Positions 14,488 to 19,378 of a stretch of DNA of 20,596 nt are shown here, in pieces. Under the pieces are notes generated by a model that had not been told where the DNA came from, did not search any database, and saw only the letters and a program-made list of their open reading frames with translations. Position 1 is the first letter of the stretch, and every line of letters begins with the position of its first letter. Source of the stretch: a virus; IMG/VR virus record IMGVR_UViG_3300048927_000806, positions 1 through 20,596 of that record. One strand, written 5' to 3'. Made by a program: the position numbers and the translations under genes.

Positions 14488-14544
14488 GACCGTCGCCCCA
14501 AGGGGCTAGGTTTCGTCCACTCCGTTGTGGACTCATCAGGCGGA
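14483..14544 (-). ncRNA. hammerhead ribozyme (type I topology) in the early operon RNA
   Basis: All canonical core elements occur in order on the minus strand. Stem I is UCCGC (14544-14540) with GCGGG (14487-14483). CUGAUGA spans 14539-14533. Stem II is GUCCAC / GUGGAC with a 6-base loop (14532-14515). GAA is at 14514-14512. Stem III opens with ACC / GGU (14511-14509, 14491-14489), has a 2x3 internal loop, and then GCCC / GGGC closed by a CUUG tetraloop. C17 is base 14488, so cleavage would fall between 14488 and 14487. Stems II and III are closed and stem I is open, which is type I topology. It begins three bases after the stop of the 98-aa gene. Self-cleavage is inferred from the intact core. 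Confidence 0.88.
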
Positions 14545-14547
14545 TAA

Positions 14548-14844
14548 TTAGATAGTGTTCTCTAGTTCTTCAAGAGCCTCTTCAAATTCAGTGAAGGTAT
14601 CTTTTAGTGTTTCTAATGCTTCTCTTGCATTCTCCAAGGCTTCCATTCGTTCATTGTATTTATCAAGGCGCTCTTGTAACGTGTCGCCTAGTTCCTCCAT
14701 ATCTTCCAAGCGATCAATCTTCTCCTGAAGCTGATCAATAGATTCCTCATATATTTCAAGTTGTTTCTCAATCTCATCTGAGGGAAAGCTATTTTTTAAA
14801 GTAGTTGAATCATTCAAAAACTTTCTTGTATCCCTAGTATTCAT
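14548..14844 (-). CDS. acidic coiled-coil protein, 98 aa
   Basis: Almost entirely one long, Glu-rich coiled coil (heptads such as IEKQLEIYEESIDQLQEKID and LQERLDKYNERMEALE) after a short polar start MNTRDTRKFLND. The ATG at 14844 has GGAGG 6 bases upstream and overlaps the previous gene by 11 bases; the longer frame to 14898 lies within that gene. It is likely an oligomeric scaffold or inhibitor, by composition only. It is the last gene before the hammerhead ribozyme, which starts three bases after its stop codon. Its mRNA would therefore end in the ribozyme's upstream fragment after self-cleavage. Confidence 0.65.
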   Translation of the reverse strand: MNTRDTRKFLNDSTTLKNSFPSDEIEKQLEIYEESIDQLQEKIDRLEDMEELGDTLQERLDKYNERMEALENAREALETLKDTFTEFEEALEELENTI

Positions 14845-15097
14845 GGTGTACCTCCAGTTGCTGTTCAATGATATTAAGAGCCACCGCCATTTCTTCAATA
14901 GGCAAACACCTTAAACTCGCAACAGCATTATTCCAGTTAACATGAGCGTTATTACTGTTTGCCTGCAAAGTGAGCAATTGTTTGTGATCTTCAGTACCTT
15001 CAAATGCAAATTGTAAAAGTGATACCGAGCTTGCTCTGAGGGCTTGTGTCGCATTGACATAAACATTAGCGACTGCTTGTCCAGTTACTCTATTCAT
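14834..15097 (-). CDS. hypothetical phage protein, 87 aa
   Basis: Helical, Ala/Gln/Asn-rich protein (GQAVANVYVNATQALRASSV, LLTLQANSNNAHVNWNNAV) of unknown family. It has a purine-rich site with AGGGGC before the ATG at 15097 and an ATGA overlap with the preceding gene. There is no signal peptide or transmembrane segment. It is one of the small genes between the Cro region and the recombination genes, a place where phages often keep host-takeover proteins. Confidence 0.6.
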   Translation of the reverse strand: MNRVTGQAVANVYVNATQALRASSVSLLQFAFEGTEDHKQLLTLQANSNNAHVNWNNAVASLRCLPIEEMAVALNIIEQQLEVHHEY

Positions 15098-15321
15098 GCC
15101 CCTGCCCCCTTGCGCTTCTGTGGGTCATGAGCTACAATAGACACCACAAGAGACTTTAAGAGAGTTCTCAAGTTAAGCGTTCGGCGTGCCTGCCGAGCGT
15201 TTTTTAATTCTTCAATTTCATTGGTCAAAAACCAATCCCAACAACCATTCTTTTTTTGAGTCAATTCCAAACGACCTCTCATTGCTTCAAGTTCTTCAAT
15301 TCGCTGTTGTACAATATCCAT
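15094..15321 (-). CDS. hypothetical phage protein, 75 aa
   Basis: Basic helical protein. The first half is a coiled-coil-like helix (DIVQQRIEELEAMRGRLELT). A central WDWF segment and an Arg/Lys-rich second half (NARQARRTLNLRTLLKSLV) follow. AGGGA lies 6-7 bases before the ATG. The coding sequence contains, in antisense, a strong terminator-like hairpin (15175-15205). No known domain; binding to nucleic acid is possible from its charge. Confidence 0.6.
   Translation of the reverse strand: MDIVQQRIEELEAMRGRLELTQKKNGCWDWFLTNEIEELKNARQARRTLNLRTLLKSLVVSIVAHDPQKRKGAGA
15175..15205 (+). terminator. terminator-like hairpin on the plus strand, antisense inside a gene
   Basis: Plus-strand stem CGTTCGGC / GCCGAGCG (8 pairs, one G-U, extended by outer A-U pairs) with a 6-base loop is followed by TTTTTT. 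It has the shape of a strong intrinsic terminator but lies inside the 15094-15321 gene on the opposite strand. No plus-strand gene is seen nearby. Confidence 0.4.
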
Positions 15322-15330
15322 TTGAATCCC

Positions 15331-15846
15331 TCATTTCATATATTTTTTAAGCTTCATTTCTTCGCGATGCTCTTTAAACATTTGAGAGAATGAGAAGCCA
15401 TATTCCCTACATAACACTGTGATGTTATGTAATAGTGCTGTTACTGCTTCAATTTGCTCTACTATGGCTAATTCAATTTCCGCTCTGTCTTCACTATCTA
15501 GTTGATCAGGACGTTTTGTAATCGGTGCTCGTTGCAAGGCTTCTTCCGCTTCGTCAATCTCCTCCAGAGTTTTTAATGTAGTTGCTGACTTATGAAGATC
15601 AGCTCCATCAAGCCAAGGTATAAACGCACCTCCTGTAACTTCGGCTGCCGCTGCAAGAAATAGTTGTCCATCATCATAATGATTAGCCGCAGCCTGCATT
15701 ACTGGTGTAGATGCCTTACGAGTACCCTTTACGATTTTTCCTACTAAGGATGGATCAACATGAGCAATGCGTCCAACCTCATTTCGTGTTTGCCCTGTAC
15801 GTTTTAAGACCGCATCAAGTGCAGTCCCGAATTGTCCAATTGCCAA
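15331..15846 (-). CDS. phage HTH-type regulator, 171 aa
   Basis: Residues 8-45 form an XRE/lambda-type HTH: FGTALDAVLKRTGQTRNEVG, then DPSLVGKIVKGTRKAS. The rest is mostly helical, with an acidic middle and a Lys-rich end (EEMKLKKYMK). Similar proteins lie in Bacillus phage early regions and are thought to regulate or assist replication. The start is TTG at 15846, 10-11 bases after AAGGAG. That ribosome-binding site is partly buried in a 10-bp stem (15860-15895), so translation may be controlled. It lies between the excisionase-like gene and the small genes that lead to the ribozyme. Confidence 0.75.
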   Translation of the reverse strand: MAIGQFGTALDAVLKRTGQTRNEVGRIAHVDPSLVGKIVKGTRKASTPVMQAAANHYDDGQLFLAAAAEVTGGAFIPWLDGADLHKSATTLKTLEEIDEAEEALQRAPITKRPDQLDSEDRAEIELAIVEQIEAVTALLHNITVLCREYGFSFSQMFKEHREEMKLKKYMK

Positions 15847-15859
15847 TTTTAGAATCGCT

Positions 15860-15895
15860 CCTTTGTCCGTTTAGATGGGTTTTATCGGACAGAGG
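15860..15895 (-). promoter_or_regulatory. stem-loop covering the ribosome-binding site of the HTH gene
   Basis: Ten paired bases (one G-U), 15860-15869 with 15886-15895, enclose a 16-base loop. On the minus strand the 3' arm contains AAGG of the AAGGAG ribosome-binding site at 15858-15863. The stem would therefore hide it. Equally, the inverted repeat GTCCG...CGGAC could be an operator bound as DNA. Confidence 0.5.
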
Positions 15896-15942
15896 CATAA
15901 TGTAGTATTGAATTGTAAGTTGTTCCCCTACCGTATCCCCTC

Positions 15943-15974
15943 ATCCGCTGATTGCGAGTACAGCTTCAGCGGAT
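15943..15974 (-). repeat. 8-bp inverted repeat in the spacer after the excisionase-like gene
   Basis: ATCCGCTG (15943-15950) and CAGCGGAT (15967-15974) form a perfect 8-bp inverted repeat with a 16-base loop, starting 12 bases after the stop of the excisionase-like gene. It has no T-run, so termination is unlikely. It and the ribosome-binding-site stem occupy most of the 139-base spacer; no promoter with both boxes was seen there. Confidence 0.4.
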
Positions 15975-15985
15975 TTCTTCTATTT

Positions 15986-16300
15986 TCATGAAATCTTAGC
16001 CCAAACCGTTTCAGCATTGTCTCGCACCCAATCCGTATGTTCCTCTATCCATATTAGGAGCAAACGTGTTGGAACTCTTGGATGACCAAACTCACGTGTT
16101 ACTGGAAAATCCTCACGATTTAAAAGCTCACTGGCCTTTGTAGCTCCAATGCCCAACACTTCCATAAGTTGACTCTTGGTTAACAATGGAGGTAAGTTGG
16201 CAACAAAGGAATGGCTTTTCAACGAAGCTTCTATTACTTCTTTGATTACTGACTGTAACTGAGAAAAATCCATTTCTACTTTAAAGAGACCTGTATTCAC
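15986..16300 (-). CDS. excisionase-like HTH protein, 104 aa
   Basis: Residues 39-88 (PLLTKSQLMEVLGIGATKAS, then REFGHPRVPTRLLLIWIEEH) form a winged MerR/excisionase-type HTH. This domain bends attachment-site DNA or acts as a regulator. The N-terminal 35 residues are helical and may dimerise. It is the second gene of the early operon, just after cro. The start is GTG at 16300 with AAGGAGG 8 bases upstream; it abuts the cro stop codon directly. Excisionase is favoured by fold and position but could equally be a small regulator. Confidence 0.7.
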   Translation of the reverse strand: MNTGLFKVEMDFSQLQSVIKEVIEASLKSHSFVANLPPLLTKSQLMEVLGIGATKASELLNREDFPVTREFGHPRVPTRLLLIWIEEHTDWVRDNAETVWAKIS

Positions 16301-16573
16301 CTAAACAACCTCCTTCGGATTTAACCTCACCAATACTTCTGGCGGAATCTTTTCTCTATAGGCTGCTGCTTTTAACTCCACTGGATCGACCTTAAGAATT
16401 TCTGCAAGTGCATCATGTAACTTATCGCCAGCAGGTGGAGTTTTCCCATTTTGTAACCTGCTTAAATATTGTTTGGAAGCACTAGCACCACTGAAAGATA
16501 TCTTCATTGAAATTTGATCAAGGCTTAAACCAGATTTCTTGATAGCCCTGTTTAAAAATTCTGCATATGTCAA
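16301..16573 (-). CDS. Cro-like XRE repressor, 90 aa
   Basis: A single XRE HTH (TYAEFLNRAIKKSGLSLDQI, then SASKQYLSRLQNGK, PPAGDKL) with a short tail. The stretch SASKQYLSRLQNGK (31-44) is identical in the divergent CI-like repressor, so both should bind the same operators. TTG at 16573 is preferred: AAGGTGG is 8 bases upstream and the CI gene starts the same way. GTG at 16585 or 16582 lies within the ribosome-binding site. It is the first gene after the strong leftward promoter and is the expected lytic-choice regulator. Confidence 0.82.
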   Translation of the reverse strand: MTYAEFLNRAIKKSGLSLDQISMKISFSGASASKQYLSRLQNGKTPPAGDKLHDALAEILKVDPVELKAAAYREKIPPEVLVRLNPKEVV

Positions 16574-16601
16574 CTCATTCACCACCTTCGCAACATTGTA
16601 A

Positions 16602-16703
16602 TATCAACTTTTGTAACTTAATAATATCAACAATACATTTTAATGTCAACATAAATATACATAAAATTATCAACATAACTATGTTGATATAATAATGTTA
16701 ATA
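16602..16703. promoter_or_regulatory. operator array of TATCAAC half-sites between cro and cI
   Basis: TATCAAC or TGTCAAC occurs at 16602, 16625, 16644 and 16668. Its reverse, TATGTTGATA, starts at 16680, with a degenerate ATGTTAATA at 16695-16703. The copies at 16668 and 16680 make a 10-bp perfect inverted repeat with a 2-base centre (16668-16689). Sites overlap the -35 and -10 of the leftward promoter and the -10 of the CI promoter, as expected for repressor/Cro control. Confidence 0.7.
16621..16649 (-). promoter_or_regulatory. leftward early promoter
   Basis: TTGACA (16649-16644) is separated by exactly 17 bases from TATTAT (16626-16621), with a TG one base before the -10 (extended -10). 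This is close to the consensus sigma-A promoter, about 50 bases before cro. Operator half-sites at 16625-16631 and 16644-16650 overlap both boxes. Confidence 0.85.
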
Positions 16704-16713
16704 ATGAGATAAT
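16685..16713 (+). promoter_or_regulatory. rightward promoter of the CI-like gene
   Basis: TGATATAAT (16685-16693) is an extended -10 without a clear -35. Alternatively TTGATA (16684-16689) and GATAAT (16708-16713) are boxes 18 bases apart. Both overlap or adjoin the central operator palindrome, so the repressor probably controls its own synthesis. The AGAGGAGG ribosome-binding site is at 16722-16729. Confidence 0.6.
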
Positions 16714-16738
16714 GAAGTAATAGAGGAGGATGAATATA

Positions 16739-17533
16739 TTGAGTTACGCTGAAACACTGAAGAACTATATACAGAGTTCCAGGCTAACGTTGGAAGAGGT
16801 TTCTTCTGAATTGGAGAAATTGGGATTGTCTGCAAGTAAGCAGTATTTAAGCAGGTTACAAAACGGGAAAAACCCCCCTGCCTCTGAAGAGCTTAATAGA
16901 GCTCTTGCAAAAGTAACAGGTGGGGATGCAGACCAATTAATCTGGGATGGATATATTGAAAAAGCACCTGAAGAAATTAAACCGATCCTAGAACAGGCCT
17001 CAACTTTAAATGAAATTTTTGCCTTCTTTGGTTTATTGATTATGTTTATTGAAGAATACCGCACAGAAAATACCATTAATCAGGAGCTTATTGAGAAGAT
17101 TGAGAAATTTGATCTATTATTTGCTAATGTATATAAATTTAAGTTAACTCCAGAAAAAATTAGATATTATCCAGAGTATGCAGTTGCTTTAATTGCAAGA
17201 CTAAAAAATCACTTTCTACCATTCACTGACTCCATATCATTTAAAGGTGTAACATTAAACCTTAATGATTATGTAACTCAAGATGGACAACCTATCTTCA
17301 AAGAAAATCCTTATCCAAATATAACTAGTGATACAGAAAAATATGCCTTATATCAGATGGTCGAGGAAAAAGATACCTTAATTAATGAAATGCATGACTC
17401 TCATTATGAATTAAATAAGAAAATGAAGTTTTTTGAGAAACTTGAGCAAGAACTGGGATTAGACCTTACCGATCCTGAAGTTCAAAAAAAGCTCAAGACT
17501 GCTGCTAAAATCATTTTCTCCCAAGAAGATTGA
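16739..17533 (+). CDS. CI-like phage repressor, 264 aa
   Basis: Residues 1-60 are an XRE HTH (SYAETLKNYIQSSRLTLEEV, SASKQYLSRLQNGK, PPASEEL). The C-terminal 200 residues are helical with a hydrophobic segment (LNEIFAFFGLLIMFI) and no S24 protease: no catalytic Ser-Lys motif or Ala-Gly cleavage site. Induction by RecA-driven self-cleavage is therefore unlikely; another signal, antirepressor or partner must act. TTG at 16739 is preferred: GGAGG is 9 bases upstream, while the ATG at 16730 follows it directly. It diverges from cro and shares its recognition helix. A short antisense frame (17459-17626) overlaps its end. Confidence 0.85.
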   Translation: MSYAETLKNYIQSSRLTLEEVSSELEKLGLSASKQYLSRLQNGKNPPASEELNRALAKVTGGDADQLIWDGYIEKAPEEIKPILEQASTLNEIFAFFGLLIMFIEEYRTENTINQELIEKIEKFDLLFANVYKFKLTPEKIRYYPEYAVALIARLKNHFLPFTDSISFKGVTLNLNDYVTQDGQPIFKENPYPNITSDTEKYALYQMVEEKDTLINEMHDSHYELNKKMKFFEKLEQELGLDLTDPEVQKKLKTAAKIIFSQED

Positions 17534-17626
17534 TTGAGCTTCAGCAATAAAATGATGCTCATCAAACTCGCTAAGAGGTAAATCAATTAATAAAGTTTTA
17601 TTTATTACATCTTCAGCTTTATTCAT
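17459..17626 (-). CDS. possible small antisense gene, 55 aa
   Basis: A short frame on the minus strand encodes MNKAEDVINKTLLIDLPLSE and ends in a basic RIGKV. AGGAAG lies 7 bases before its ATG at 17626, so it is translatable in principle. It overlaps the end of the CI-like gene by 75 bases in antisense. There is no known domain and no strong promoter. It might be spurious. Confidence 0.28.
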   Translation of the reverse strand: MNKAEDVINKTLLIDLPLSEFDEHHFIAEAQSIFLGENDFSSSLELFLNFRIGKV

Positions 17627-17671
17627 GATGTCACTTCCTATCTTTGAAAAATTAATACAAGGAGCACAGCG

Positions 17672-17896
17672 ATGCGGTATGAACCGGATCGTTGCCTACT
17701 CAAATCGCTTTATAAACAAACTGGGATTACCCAAAGGACGGTACACATAATCACTGGCATTCCAGAGAGTCAATTAAGTGATTATGCCAACAACCGTACT
17801 ATTATGGGCTACTCCACAGCAGTTACCATCGCCAAGGCACTGAAACTAAAAAACAACGAACAATTGTACACTTGGCGAATTGTTGAAGATATATGA
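17672..17896 (+). CDS. small XRE-type HTH protein, 74 aa
   Basis: One XRE HTH fills the protein: LKSLYKQTGITQRTVHIITG, then ESQLSDYANNRT, YSTAVTIAKALKL. AAGGAG lies about 8 bases before the ATG. Only 138 bases separate it from the CI-like gene on the same strand, so it may be a second lysogenic-side regulator, co-transcribed or read from its own weak promoter. Recognition-helix residues differ from CI/Cro, so it probably binds other DNA. The target is unknown. Confidence 0.7.
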   Translation: MRYEPDRCLLKSLYKQTGITQRTVHIITGIPESQLSDYANNRTIMGYSTAVTIAKALKLKNNEQLYTWRIVEDI

Positions 17897-17933
17897 GTGG
17901 GCATTAGGAGGGCAATCCTCCCGATCTCGGTGA

Positions 17934-17957
17934 TAACTTCAATATTTCTTGAAGTTA
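17934..17957. repeat. 9-bp inverted repeat between convergent genes
   Basis: TAACTTCAA / TTGAAGTTA with a 6-base loop lies 38 bases after the small XRE gene, in the 230-base gap (17897-18126) between convergent genes. There is no T-run on either strand, so it may be an operator or a hairpin rather than a terminator. A weaker GGAGG/CCTCC stem precedes it (17907-17921). The rest of the gap holds only a five-codon frame (18104-18121). Confidence 0.45.
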
Positions 17958-18126
17958 CTACTTATCGTGTTTGCTACATTTAATATATCACCTCTGTAAT
18001 GAACAACTTTTTCATAGTCTTATAGTCCTAATTTTAGCAATGTAGTTTTGCAAAGTCTGTCGAATAAAGACGATTTTCATCTGATTTTAGGAGGGCTTAA
18101 ACCATGTTTAAGGGGTATTGACAAAA

Positions 18127-18456
18127 CTATAATTTTTTGCGTACTCGTACAAAAGTATTATCATTGAAGAAAATTTTGCTACCATGATCGTCTGTTTCGA
18201 CATCTTTCACCATTGTTTCGTTAACAATTGTCGAACGATCGTAGAGCTTGAAACCATACTTTTCATATGCCTTAGCAATGTCCTTAAGAGTGCTCAAACC
18301 TACATATGATCCGCTCTCAGTATGGTATGCAGGACACAATTCTTTGCTTTTAGTTCTCTGCCAAAGATCAATATAGTTTACGTCAAACAGCGAAATTTCG
18401 ACAAAATCTGCATCTGATCCGTCACGACCATGAATTTTTACACATGGAATTATCAT
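18127..18456 (-). CDS. stand-alone LytTR-domain regulator, 109 aa
   Basis: The LytTR beta-strand pattern is clear: EISLFDVNYIDLW, then ESGSYVGLSTLKDIAKAYEK, YGFKLYDRSTIVNET, and KIFFNDNTFVRVRKKL. The response-regulator receiver domain that normally precedes LytTR is absent, so it is a free DNA-binding module. AGGAG lies about 8 bases before the ATG. It is on the opposite strand from the other genes here and diverges from the PH/SHOCT gene; the 112-base gap between them should contain its promoter. In a prophage it would be cargo expressed in lysogens. LytTR sites are paired direct repeats; none could be fixed by eye. Confidence 0.82.
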   Translation of the reverse strand: MIIPCVKIHGRDGSDADFVEISLFDVNYIDLWQRTKSKELCPAYHTESGSYVGLSTLKDIAKAYEKYGFKLYDRSTIVNETMVKDVETDDHGSKIFFNDNTFVRVRKKL

Positions 18457-18560
18457 TATGTCTGCTCCTGTTGTTGTTTTTTAATTTGATACTATAGGAG
18501 CTTTCCATTTTTATCACTACATAATAATTTACAAATCAAACTCTATAACTTAGCAAATCC

Positions 18561-18570
18561 CCCAGCCGAT
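18561..18570 (+). repeat. direct repeat CCCAGCCGAT, copy 1
   Basis: The GC-rich 10-mer CCCAGCCGAT occurs here and again at 19259-19268, on either side of the PH/SHOCT gene in otherwise AT-rich DNA. In copy 1 it runs into ATGGGG, the first possible start of the flanked gene. Confidence 0.5.
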
Positions 18571-18592
18571 GGGGAATAGTATGGAGATAACC

Positions 18593-19216
18593 ATGACAGA
18601 ACAAATGTGTGAAATTATAGTCTGTACAAAATCAGCATTAGAAAATGGATATTGTGAAGACCATCAAAACTTTGTGCCTGCAAACAGAGATATTGTCCAA
18701 GGTGGCAAACATCTTAAATTACTTTTAGAAAGAATAAGTAGATCAGATATCATTGAATATTCTAAGGGTATTAACGGTTTAATTGCTGTTACAAAGTCGA
18801 TAGTCTATATAGTAAGAGGAACATCATTACAGAGAAAAGTCATAAAAACATATGAACTAAAAAGTATCTCATCTATCGAACTTAAGAAACCTAATATACT
18901 TACTAACGGACATTTCCAAATTATAACAAGTGGTAATAGTGACCAAACAAATCGGTATAGCTCAGCTTTTGATTATGCTAAAGATGAAAATACTATAATG
19001 TTTAGATCATCAGATTATGATCAGTTTGTAAAAATTGAGAAACTAATTTACAGTTTGAGAGATCAAGAGACTCAAAGCCACAACACTTTGGTAGAGTCAG
19101 TTAAAAAAGATGATACTTTTGCAAAAATTGAAAAGCTTGCTCAACTGAGAGATAAACAAATAATTACTAAAGAAGAGTTTGAAAAGAAAAAGATCGAATT
19201 ATTAGCTGAATTGTAA
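18593..19216 (+). CDS. bacterial PH-like domain and SHOCT protein, 207 aa
   Basis: The N-terminus carries Cys/His residues (C6, C11, C21, H24) that could bind zinc. The middle (about 40-165) is a bacterial PH-like beta sandwich: INGLIAVTKSIVYIVRG, YELKSISSIELKKPN, FQIITSGNS, TIMFRSSDYDQFVKIEKLI. The last 32 residues are SHOCT (IEKLAQLRDKQIITKEEFEKKKIELL). PH/SHOCT proteins are thought to bind membranes or protein partners and often serve as prophage cargo. The ATG at 18593 is chosen because GGAG lies 6 bases upstream; an upstream ATG (18569) has no ribosome-binding site and one at 18581 has only a weak GGGGA. It lies next to the integrase and is flanked by the 10-mer repeat. Confidence 0.8.
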   Translation: MTEQMCEIIVCTKSALENGYCEDHQNFVPANRDIVQGGKHLKLLLERISRSDIIEYSKGINGLIAVTKSIVYIVRGTSLQRKVIKTYELKSISSIELKKPNILTNGHFQIITSGNSDQTNRYSSAFDYAKDENTIMFRSSDYDQFVKIEKLIYSLRDQETQSHNTLVESVKKDDTFAKIEKLAQLRDKQIITKEEFEKKKIELLAEL

Positions 19217-19258
19217 CCTTTTTCATTCAAGCTTCTCCACTTAAATAACAGAAAGTAA

Positions 19259-19268
19259 CCCAGCCGAT
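19259..19268 (+). repeat. direct repeat CCCAGCCGAT, copy 2, with a start-less membrane peptide frame
   Basis: Second copy of the 10-mer. From CAGCCGATA the frame continues as a hydrophobic run (YIFIILIAFLIIILVITLLF) to a stop at 19348-19350, a typical single transmembrane peptide, but no ATG, GTG or TTG precedes it. The first copy reads ATG where this has ATA, so a start codon may have been lost. Confidence 0.45.
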
Positions 19269-19378
19269 AGGACACTATATATTTATTATTTTAATAGCCT
19301 TCTTAATCATTATACTGGTAATTACGCTATTATTCCCCAAAGGAAAATAAGCAATTTTTATATTAGGAGGTCGCCACT

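Noticed and set aside
14451-14501. Upstream extension of the zinc-ribbon protein to 161 residues
   Set aside because: The extra 17 codons run through stem III and the cleavage site of the hammerhead; ATG 14450 has a perfect ribosome-binding site.
16600-16705. Repeats in the cro-cI spacer as a CRISPR array
   Set aside because: The repeats are 7-10 bases, spaced irregularly 13-24 bases apart and placed over promoters, which fits operators and not CRISPR.
18118-18133. TTGACA followed by TATAAT on the plus strand
   Set aside because: The boxes are only four bases apart and cannot act together as one promoter.
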